Below, piece by piece: positions 20,808 to 28,581 of a DNA stretch of 64,000 nucleotides. The DNA is from JALONO01 sp038209965. GTDB taxonomy: Bacteria > Bacteroidota > Bacteroidia > Cytophagales > Thermoflexibacteraceae. The DNA lies in the NCBI GenBank assembly GCA_038209965.1, contig JBBQXF010000009.1:1-64000 (forward strand). Direction: 5' to 3'. The notes beneath the pieces were generated by a model. The model did not search any database, was not told where the DNA came from, and was given only the letters and a program-made list of their open reading frames with translations. The position numbers and the translations under genes were made by a program. Position 1 is the stretch's first letter. Each line of letters starts with the position of its first letter.

Positions 20808-22115
20808 TCACACCACTTTGCCTTCTTTTTGGTATTCCAAGTGGATGCCTTCCAGAAGGTCGGTTTCCCAGAGTTCGGTTTGCTGGCGGGCCACTGCACG
20901 GAGGGCGCAGAATTGGATCACGTTCATGATGGCCGCTCCGGTCAGTTCATAATTGCTTGCAATTTTGGCCAGATCAAGGTTGGGGGCCAATTTGGCCACG
21001 GTGGGCAAGCCCTTCTGCCACAAGCGGAGGCGCTCGGCCGCCGTGGGCACGGGAAAGTGGATCATGGCCTGAAACCGCCGGGAAAAAGCCGGGTCAATGT
21101 TGCCCTTGAGATTGGTGGCCAAAATGACCAAGCCATCGTGTTCTTCCACTTTTTGCAGTAGATAGGCCACTTCTTGGTTTGCGTAGCGGTCGTGCGCATC
21201 TTGGGTTTCGGTGCGCTTGCCAAACAAGGCATCGGCTTCGTCAAAAAAGAGGATCCATTCCTTGGCGTGGGCCCGCTCAAAAACCTTGGCCAAATTCTTT
21301 TCGGTTTCCCCAATGTATTTTGATACCACCAACGAAAGATCGATCCGGTACACCTCGCGCCCAGTGTGCTTGCCCAGCAGGGTGGCCGTCAGGGTTTTGC
21401 CCGTCCCCGATGGCCCGTGGAACAAGGCCCGGTAACCGGGTTTGAGCACTCGGGCCATTCCCCAGTCATCGCGCAGGGCGGTTCGGTGCTGGAGCCAGTG
21501 CCCGATGTCACGGATTTGGGTCAGCACCGCACCGGGCAGCACGAGATCGCTCCAAGTTTGGTCGGTGCTGAGGTGCTGGGCCGGGAACGCCGCCCCGAGG
21601 ACCGGCCCGGCCACTTGGCCAGTGGTAAAAAGGTCGATATACTCGGCATCGAGGATGAGCCGCCCACCTAGGCGCGGCTCGCCCAGCCGCACCTCTTCCA
21701 AGCAAAGGATGCGCTGCTGGGCCAACCAATGATCCGGGCTGAACAGTTTTAATACCGCTAATCTTTGATCAGGGGCATTGCCGGCCAGCAAATAAAGGGC
21801 GGTTTCGCCCGTGGGGAGCAGGCCCCGGTGGTTGGTGCCGCGCACGCCCCCGAGTTCGGGCAGATCGCCCCCGTTGGGCAGGTGTTCGCGGATCAGTGCA
21901 TCCAAGAACTGGGGCTGAAGGTGGGGCACCAGAGCCAAGCCCAAGTAGCTCAATTCTGGGAGGGTAGGTTTTTTTTTGGCCAAAAATTGGGTGAAGGGCG
22001 AAACTTCGTTCCAGTCAATTTCTGGGGCAGTGGGCAGTGGCGCATCCCCCCCCGTCAAACGCCAACCAAAATAGGCTTGTAAGTGGCCTAAAACCGTTAA
22101 TAAGTTGTTGGTCAT
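20808..22115 (-). CDS. eCIS AAA+ ATPase (Afp15-like)
   Basis: 435 residues. A variable N-terminal region (about 1-185) precedes one AAA+ module: Walker A GPSGTGKTLTAT, Walker B ILFFDEADALFGKRTE, sensor 1 VILATNLKGNIDPAF and the arginine pair SRRF. Afp15/PVC15 ATPases are carried by nearly all extracellular contractile injection systems and are needed for assembly or cargo handling. It is the last gene of the operon, starting 6 bases after the DUF4157 gene. It is not ClpV-like (single AAA module, no Clp-N), which argues against type VI secretion. Confidence 0.93.
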   Translation of the reverse strand: MTNNLLTVLGHLQAYFGWRLTGGDAPLPTAPEIDWNEVSPFTQFLAKKKPTLPELSYLGLALVPHLQPQFLDALIREHLPNGGDLPELGGVRGTNHRGLLPTGETALYLLAGNAPDQRLAVLKLFSPDHWLAQQRILCLEEVRLGEPRLGGRLILDAEYIDLFTTGQVAGPVLGAAFPAQHLSTDQTWSDLVLPGAVLTQIRDIGHWLQHRTALRDDWGMARVLKPGYRALFHGPSGTGKTLTATLLGKHTGREVYRIDLSLVVSKYIGETEKNLAKVFERAHAKEWILFFDEADALFGKRTETQDAHDRYANQEVAYLLQKVEEHDGLVILATNLKGNIDPAFSRRFQAMIHFPVPTAAERLRLWQKGLPTVAKLAPNLDLAKIASNYELTGAAIMNVIQFCALRAVARQQTELWETDLLEGIHLEYQKEGKVV

Positions 22116-22121
22116 CTGGGC

Positions 22122-23627
22122 CTAGGGTCTTCGGCAACTGGTAATGCCGCTGGCTATACCGGCTGTCGTTTCGATAAATTCATCTTGCGAAAAACCAGAC
22201 TGATCAGTCAATTCGCAAGAAGCTTTGGTAATTCCACTGATATAGGCATCGATGCTTTGCATGTCAGCGGCGTGCAGCACGCCCACCACCCCCGCCGACA
22301 AGTTGACCGGGAACCGCCTGCTCTTGATGTAGGCCAAATAATCAGTGCCATGTTGGCCTTCGTGGACTCGCAGGGAGGTAGTCTTGTTCCGTTTGTCATC
22401 CGCGGTCGTTCCCTTGCCATAACCGGATGGAGCGTCTGGACTTTCCTGATACCGGGTACGAATGGTGATCTCCAGCGCCGTGGGGTTGATGTTCACCGGC
22501 GCGCCACTGGTATTGTCCTTCAGGGTGGTCACTAGGTCTTTGCCGTTGGTGGCCCAGCTATAACTAAAGCCGAAATTGGTCACTGGCCCGGTGTTATTGC
22601 GCGTGTTGCCAAAAGTATCCTTGACCACTTTTACCACTACACCGTTGATGGTCATTGAGTAAGATTCCACTGCATTGGTGATCGGATCCCGGCTTATACT
22701 GGCCCCCGGCGGCATCGGGGTGGAAATCACCTTGCGGACTTCCAGGTATTCCACCAGCTTGGTGACCACCAGTGTGGGGTCTTTGGTCTGGTGGGCTTGC
22801 ACATTGGTGATCAGTGTATTGACTTCAGCGGTGGTGAGGCCCGTGATCCGATCCATCAAGCGGGCATTGGCCATATCGCGATCGTCAAGCTCGCCCTTGG
22901 CCAATCGCTCCACTACTTTGTCCCATTCCCGGATCTCATAGGACAACTGATCGTAGGCTTCCTGCTCTGCGGTGGGGAAAAAACCCAGCGGCCGTCCATT
23001 TGGTCCTTTTGGCATGGACTGGCGCCGCACAGTCGGGCCTTGCTGGAGGGTGTGGGCCAACTCATGGGCCAGCAGGTGCTTGCCTTCCCGGGTCTCGGGC
23101 TGGTATTGGTTTTGGTCAAAATAAATGTCTTGCCCCACGGTAAAAGCCTTGGCCTGCAACTGTTTGGAGATTTGCTGGGCACTGCTGCCCGTGTGGATAT
23201 TGACCTGTGAAAAGTCGGCGGCAAACTGGCCTTCCATCCACTGACGGGTGTGGGCCTCCAAGCGGGGCCCACTGCCTCTTGAGGCTTCGATCTGTTGGCC
23301 CACTTCGGGGCTCACGGGTTGGCCGCTCTCGGAGCTGGCTGGGGAAGTGGTTTGGCGGTGCAACTTCTCTTCCTGCTCACATGAGTCGCACTTGCGCTGC
23401 ACCAGTGGGCTGGGTTGCTGCACCACGTGGTTGGCCATGGCCTCGGCTTCGCGCTCGGCGGGGCTGTCCACTGCCCCCACTTGGAGCTTGGGTTGCACCA
23501 CCGGAGCAAAAAAGGACTTGGCCGCTGGGCTTTCCTTCCCCACAGGCGCAAAAAATGGGGAATGGGCAGCGGTTTTGGCCATTGGTTCGGGCAGTGTTCG
23601 GGATGTATTTTTCATAAGGGCCTTCAT
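22122..23627 (-). CDS. DUF4157 eCIS-associated protein with a second HExxH domain, likely payload
   Basis: 501 residues. A disordered N-terminus (1-80) is followed by a CxxC pair (C80, C83) and the DUF4157 domain at about 120-200, with FSQVNIHTGSSA and HELAHTLQQG (HExxH at 188-192). DUF4157 is a marker of eCIS cargo. The C-terminal half (about 310-501) has a second HExxH, VHEGQHGTDY (422-426), in a region whose beta-rich lead-in resembles DUF922-type zinc proteases. Late residues such as E484 or E487 could complete the site. It is probably loaded in the tube and may act as a protease in a target cell. Its place between tape measure and ATPase fits a cargo gene. Activity is inferred from motifs only. 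Confidence 0.82.
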   Translation of the reverse strand: MKALMKNTSRTLPEPMAKTAAHSPFFAPVGKESPAAKSFFAPVVQPKLQVGAVDSPAEREAEAMANHVVQQPSPLVQRKCDSCEQEEKLHRQTTSPASSESGQPVSPEVGQQIEASRGSGPRLEAHTRQWMEGQFAADFSQVNIHTGSSAQQISKQLQAKAFTVGQDIYFDQNQYQPETREGKHLLAHELAHTLQQGPTVRRQSMPKGPNGRPLGFFPTAEQEAYDQLSYEIREWDKVVERLAKGELDDRDMANARLMDRITGLTTAEVNTLITNVQAHQTKDPTLVVTKLVEYLEVRKVISTPMPPGASISRDPITNAVESYSMTINGVVVKVVKDTFGNTRNNTGPVTNFGFSYSWATNGKDLVTTLKDNTSGAPVNINPTALEITIRTRYQESPDAPSGYGKGTTADDKRNKTTSLRVHEGQHGTDYLAYIKSRRFPVNLSAGVVGVLHAADMQSIDAYISGITKASCELTDQSGFSQDEFIETTAGIASGITSCRRP

Positions 23628-23809
23628 TTATTCCAAGCTGAAAATGATTTAGGTGATTAATCGGTTTTTCCTTGATTTTCAATTGATTACGCTTGTGGAT
23701 AGTAGAAATCTACTTGGGCTTGGGAATGATTTGATCAGTTAAGGAAAGTCATAATCCATTGATAACCAAAATTTTTTGCTGATGCCCAGCATTCCAAAGC
23801 TGGAAAACA

Positions 23810-25255
23810 TTAGCCGTACACCCACTCGATCCGCAGGTTTTCGGCCAACCAGGGCAGGCGGATGAGGCCCAAGCCCCAACCGTAGGGAAGCCGGCCCAAC
23901 AATACGTCTTGGGCTTTTTGTTCCACGGTCAATACCCAACCGCCCATTTCCCGGGCCAAGCGACCTTCCCGTTGCAAAAAACCCTCGCGCAAGCCCTCGG
24001 GCGAGGTATTTTTCAGGGCCGACCAGTGGCCAATTGCGGCCTCGAGTAGGGCCACGCCTTCGGCCAACTCATTGGCAGTGAGCACTATTTCACTTTCCAA
24101 CGGCCAATACAAGGGCGCACCACACAGCACTTTGGGCAGGGTGAGGGCGTATTCGGCAGCGGCGGGCTCGCCCGTAGCCAAAAAATGGAGCAGCCGAATG
24201 GCTTTTTCACGGCTCAGATCGTCCTTGAAGTGGTCTTCGGCCAGCCAACCACAAGTGGTAAAGCAAGCCGCGAAAAACGGGTGGAGCACTACCAGCCCCG
24301 CATTGGGCAGGTAGTGTACCTCTTCGGTCGTTGACAGGTTGCCAAGGATTTCAGCCGCCTCAGCCAAGCGTTCGGTCAGGAGGGCAGGGCTAATCTCGTC
24401 CTCCGAGTGCGGTTGTCCCACATTGTGCGACTGAAAGCGGATGGTAGCCCAGCCGGTGGGCGTAAAGTTGGGTGGCAGGGAAAGCAGGTTTTCGGCCAGA
24501 AATATTTCAAGGGCCTCAAGGGTTGGGTTTTGGTTGGCCAAGGCTCGCTCAATCAAAAAAACCAGCCATTCATCGCGCAACTGGGGCTTGTTCATAACCA
24601 AAGTTACCATTTGTGCCCAGCAGCGGGTGGCCAATGAAACCACGGCGACATCTGGGGCCAGCGCCGCCAAACTGGCCCAGACCCGCGCCTCACCCAGGTA
24701 ACGGGCATAGCGGAGGCAGGCGATTGGGTTTTTCAACAAGAGTGCCCGCATAGCCAGTTTTTCGTCAGCATTGAACTGGAGGGCTTGCTGGACAAAATCG
24801 TCGGTAAAGGTGGCAAAATTTCCCCAATCGGTATAAAATGGCAATTGGCCATTGACCAAAAAATGAGCGAAGGCTTCCCAAAGCAATTGGGAGGGGGATT
24901 TGTATTGTACCGCCGAACCGGCCAGTTGGCTCGGGCTGGGTTTTGCTTCACCATAAAACCGCGCTTGGGCCGCCGCCTCGGTCAATTGCTGGCGCAGCGC
25001 TTCCGTGAGTCGGGCCGTAAATTGCCCCTCGAGTTGGGCCATGTCCAGCCCGCCCAAATCAAGGTGGATCGCTTCCGCATACAAGTGGGTGCCCGCCGGG
25101 GCCAGCTCGCTAAACAGGTCGTCGAGCTGGGCCAACCAAGCTGGTTCACCCCACAGGGCCGCAATCCTCGCTTGGGCAGTTTGGGCCACTGCTTGATCAG
25201 GGGCCGCCAACAGTATTACCTGGCGTTCAATATGGTGGGCAGCCTGAACTTTCAT
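23810..25255 (-). CDS. eCIS tape-measure protein (Afp14-like, CIS_TMP)
   Basis: 481 residues. The N-terminus has an IERQVILL strand and then AEAIHLDLGGLDMAQLEGQF, matching the conserved 'LDLG' start of CIS_TMP. The C-terminus has LVVLHPFFAACFTTCGWLAE, LPKVLCGAPL and LPYGWGLGLIRLPWLAENLR, again family hallmarks. The protein sets tube length and sits inside the tube before cargo loading. A 182-base gap (23628-23809) separates it from the DUF4157 gene, the second widest in the operon, so payload and ATPase may have their own regulation. Confidence 0.88.
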   Translation of the reverse strand: MKVQAAHHIERQVILLAAPDQAVAQTAQARIAALWGEPAWLAQLDDLFSELAPAGTHLYAEAIHLDLGGLDMAQLEGQFTARLTEALRQQLTEAAAQARFYGEAKPSPSQLAGSAVQYKSPSQLLWEAFAHFLVNGQLPFYTDWGNFATFTDDFVQQALQFNADEKLAMRALLLKNPIACLRYARYLGEARVWASLAALAPDVAVVSLATRCWAQMVTLVMNKPQLRDEWLVFLIERALANQNPTLEALEIFLAENLLSLPPNFTPTGWATIRFQSHNVGQPHSEDEISPALLTERLAEAAEILGNLSTTEEVHYLPNAGLVVLHPFFAACFTTCGWLAEDHFKDDLSREKAIRLLHFLATGEPAAAEYALTLPKVLCGAPLYWPLESEIVLTANELAEGVALLEAAIGHWSALKNTSPEGLREGFLQREGRLAREMGGWVLTVEQKAQDVLLGRLPYGWGLGLIRLPWLAENLRIEWVYG

Positions 25256-25392
25256 GGGTCATTTACCAATCATGGTCTGATAAATCAAGTACTTGGGGTG
25301 CTTTGCAACGAACTGGACTGCCCTCGGGGCCGGTTTTTGGGCCAGATTTCCCAAATCGACGCTGAGGGCAAGGAAAAACCAACCATCAGACA

Positions 25393-28300
25393 TCAACCTG
25401 GCAATTGGATTTGTTTGGCAAGTTTTTGGTCAATACAAATCGGTTTACCCGTATTTTCCAATAATTGAAGGGTCAAGGTAAACGAGGACAACACTGGAAC
25501 TGGTAGAAAAGTAATGACGGAAAGCGCGTCTTTGGCCGTAATTTTATCCACCTTCAATTCAATTTGCTCATTGACGCGCCAGACCATTAGCACGGTTGGT
25601 GGCGGGGCGATCACTGCCGCCTGGACCACCATTTCCCGACCAACTCGGCGGGCGGTGGCATCGAGGGTGCTGGGGGTGATAAAAATCACCAGATCGGCTT
25701 TGGCCCCGTTCAACTCATAACTGATCGGGTGCACTCCCGGTAGGTTGGGCACAAATGCCCCAGTTTTTTCACCGATTTTTAGCGGTGATTTGATGCTAAA
25801 TTTACCGCCCTCGGGTTCGGCCACCATTTTTACTGGCTTATCGGGGTTGAAGCACACAAAAGGACTGTCGGGCTCCATGCGCAGTTTTGGCAATGGGGGG
25901 GCGGTGGTGACAAAAACCAAGTCTTGACTGCTGGATTGCGAACATGCTCCATTACCCACGGTGAGCTTGACCAAAAACTTGCCACTCCCGTTAGCGGCCA
26001 ATTTGTACTGGTGGGTGGTGTTGCCATTGGTCTGGGCATCGATCTTGATTGCTTGCGGTGGGGTTCTATCCCCAAAATCCCAACTCACTTCCTTGGCCTG
26101 ACTGTCCGTCGAAAGGGTGAACTGGGCCAGCCCTTGGGCATTTTTAGTGATGCCAAAACCTGCTTTGGGCAACGGCAGCACGTCCACTTGGGTTGTGGCA
26201 ATTTGCCCGTTGGGCGCAGTATAAGTGAGGGTAAAAGTGCCCACTGCGATCGGCTTGAAGACAAATTGGCCCGCCAACAGGCCAACCAGCTCGGGTTTAC
26301 TAGCGACTACCTGCCCACCCGGTGGATCCACTTGGATGGGGAAGATGTCCTTCTCGCCCAAGCAAAAAGTGCGCTTGGCCAACGCAATGGTGGGCGGTGG
26401 TGACGGCAAGACAAAACTGAGGTTATTGCCCCGGCTGGCGTAAGAATACGGCAAATAGAAGTCCGCCACCGTGACCGAAATCCGTTCTTGCCCCTTGACC
26501 GCTCCATTTTTATAGACCAAGACAAAAGTACCGCCCCGGGGCACCCCCGCCCCATGCTCAAGGCCGGGATGCTGGCGCAGGAAAGTACCAAAAGTCAGTT
26601 GTTCGGCCAGTGAAGTTTGGCGGCGTTGGTAGCTGGTATTGAGCCGCTGCAAAAGGGGCAGCGTACCCAAAATGAATTGCGCCGGGACCTGTTTGTTGAA
26701 CGGCACTAGGCTGCCCCGGTAGTCGGTCAAAGCCTTGGCAAACACGGTGGTGGGCATGGGCAGGGTCACCTGTAACCGGGGCGAACCTCGCCTTGGGGTC
26801 GGAATGAGCTTTGGAATCGGAGTGAGTTCTTTCTCATGGCCTTGGATTTGATTGATTAGATCATCGAAGTCCAGTTGTAAATCTTCAAAGTCAAGCCCCA
26901 AATCTTGGGTGATCAGCCGTTGCTGGGCATCGGCCCGGACGGCGATCACTTCGAAAGCCAATTGATGGTCGCGGCGCAGTTCTAGCACCTGTTGCAGCAC
27001 GGCACCGGTGCGCTGGTTTAAGAAGCCCTCGATCCGGTAAAAGTCAAAGCCCTCGCTGCCATAGCTGAACGGCCGGGCCACCGCATCGGTCACGGGCGGC
27101 CCCGGCAAGTGATAGGACTGGATCTGGGCCTGCTGGTAGTGCTTGGTGTGCGGGTAGCTCCAAAACTGCCGCATTGCGGGTTGGTAATAAAAGGGAATGG
27201 CCCGCTGATCAAACGCCGCAACCCGCATTTGATCCAAGGTGATTTTGAGGGTCGGCACCACAAAAATGTTCTGGGAAGTTGCCGCTGTCCGCCCTCGCGC
27301 CGAAGGATTTTTGGTGCGCGATACCATTTTCGGGCCGCCGATCATTGACAGCCCGATGGCTAGCGCGGCCGAACCACGGAAAACGGCTTCGGTTTTGGCC
27401 GGGGGCACTGCAAACAACTCGATCATTTTGCCGATCCGCTGGTGCAGCCAGCCAGCGTGCTGCCGGGCATCGGCCTCGGGGGCTACGGCTGGTGAGCGCA
27501 GCAGGGAATGCCGCCACCGGGGCTGGCAGTCGCTAGGGGCTTTGTCCAGTTCCCCCAGCAACAAATGCCGGGGAAACCAAGCCCGATCCGGCAGGCAAAC
27601 CACCAACCAATGGTAAGTGGCGGCCCGAAACTCGTTGTAAGCCTCGTAAAGATCTTTGAGCCAACCATATACATACTGGATCCGGCCATCGGTCAGGGCA
27701 GTGCTGGCTACTTGGCGGAGAGCTGCCCGCCAACTGGGCATTGGTGAGCTCCCCCCATAAAACGGGGTCAGCACATTGGACATCAGGTTATAAGCCCGCT
27801 CCAATTCGAGCATTAAGTCGTTGATAGCGTGATTGATAAATGTTTGAAAGCGTTTGAGCGAAAGGTCGTAGGGCAGATCATCCAGCCTGGCGCGTCTGGC
27901 CCGCAGCGGCACCAACTGGCTGCAAGCCGCCGCAGCTTGAACATGGGCGGGCTCGATGAGCTTTTCGGCATCGGGCTTGGCCACCAGCAGTATCCGCAAC
28001 CGGTTGGCAAGGGAATCGCCTTTGTTATCGCAGGCCACCCCAGTGCAATTATCGGCAGCTTTGAGCTCGGTTTCCAAATACAGGAGCACGACCATGTTTT
28101 CAAGGCGGAACTCGGTGGGAAGTGCTGACGCCAAAGGCCGCACAGTAGCGGGGCTTTGGTGAACGGCCGGGAATAGTTCCCATAATTTCAGTCTGCCAAT
28201 GGCCTGAAACGGCGGATAGGCTGGATGGTCGGCCAGTGCGTATGGAGCGAAGGAATCGAGGGTCAGGTCGGCCTCCACATTCAGAAGGTCGCCTTCGCTG

Positions 28301-28530
28301 GTGATCCCGCAGCCCCGCGAGAGGGAGATGCTCTGATTGGAATTGCGCTTGACCGTTAGCCCGCACACCACGCCTACGCCAATCAAGTGGCGGCGGCTGC
28401 GCTGGTCTTGGTCGGTGAGAAAGCCAAACAACGTGTTCAACTGTTCAGCAGTTAGCACCATGTCGGGTTTAAAAACCGTCAAGCCATAATCATTGGGATT
28501 GAAATTTACGGGCAAAAGTAGGTTAGGCAT
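25393..28530 (-). CDS. Large eCIS-associated protein with PKD domain, possible baseplate fibre
   Basis: 1045 residues. The N-terminus (about 1-75) has FKPDMVLTAEQLNTLFGFL and HLIGVGVVCGLTV, a block I associate with Bacteroidota eCIS loci. A long alpha/beta middle follows. The last 350 residues are beta-rich with a PKD domain around 780-870 (VSWDFGDRTPP, HQYKLAANGSGKFLVKL) and further Ig-like repeats. PKD domains usually mediate surface or carbohydrate contacts, so a role as fibre or target-recognition protein in the place of Afp13 is plausible but inferred. It starts 51 bases after the Afp12-like gene. No trimeric fibre shaft or adenovirus-type knob motif was seen. Confidence 0.75.
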   Translation of the reverse strand: MPNLLLPVNFNPNDYGLTVFKPDMVLTAEQLNTLFGFLTDQDQRSRRHLIGVGVVCGLTVKRNSNQSISLSRGCGITSEGDLLNVEADLTLDSFAPYALADHPAYPPFQAIGRLKLWELFPAVHQSPATVRPLASALPTEFRLENMVVLLYLETELKAADNCTGVACDNKGDSLANRLRILLVAKPDAEKLIEPAHVQAAAACSQLVPLRARRARLDDLPYDLSLKRFQTFINHAINDLMLELERAYNLMSNVLTPFYGGSSPMPSWRAALRQVASTALTDGRIQYVYGWLKDLYEAYNEFRAATYHWLVVCLPDRAWFPRHLLLGELDKAPSDCQPRWRHSLLRSPAVAPEADARQHAGWLHQRIGKMIELFAVPPAKTEAVFRGSAALAIGLSMIGGPKMVSRTKNPSARGRTAATSQNIFVVPTLKITLDQMRVAAFDQRAIPFYYQPAMRQFWSYPHTKHYQQAQIQSYHLPGPPVTDAVARPFSYGSEGFDFYRIEGFLNQRTGAVLQQVLELRRDHQLAFEVIAVRADAQQRLITQDLGLDFEDLQLDFDDLINQIQGHEKELTPIPKLIPTPRRGSPRLQVTLPMPTTVFAKALTDYRGSLVPFNKQVPAQFILGTLPLLQRLNTSYQRRQTSLAEQLTFGTFLRQHPGLEHGAGVPRGGTFVLVYKNGAVKGQERISVTVADFYLPYSYASRGNNLSFVLPSPPPTIALAKRTFCLGEKDIFPIQVDPPGGQVVASKPELVGLLAGQFVFKPIAVGTFTLTYTAPNGQIATTQVDVLPLPKAGFGITKNAQGLAQFTLSTDSQAKEVSWDFGDRTPPQAIKIDAQTNGNTTHQYKLAANGSGKFLVKLTVGNGACSQSSSQDLVFVTTAPPLPKLRMEPDSPFVCFNPDKPVKMVAEPEGGKFSIKSPLKIGEKTGAFVPNLPGVHPISYELNGAKADLVIFITPSTLDATARRVGREMVVQAAVIAPPPTVLMVWRVNEQIELKVDKITAKDALSVITFLPVPVLSSFTLTLQLLENTGKPICIDQKLAKQIQLPG

Positions 28531-28581
28531 GGCCGTGTCCTTTTAGTTGAATAACAGGGTGATCTATTGGTTCAATTGATT

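Noticed and set aside
22675..22941. Plus-strand ORFs inside the DUF4157 gene
   Set aside because: All are antisense to a gene with clear motifs and have no homology of their own.
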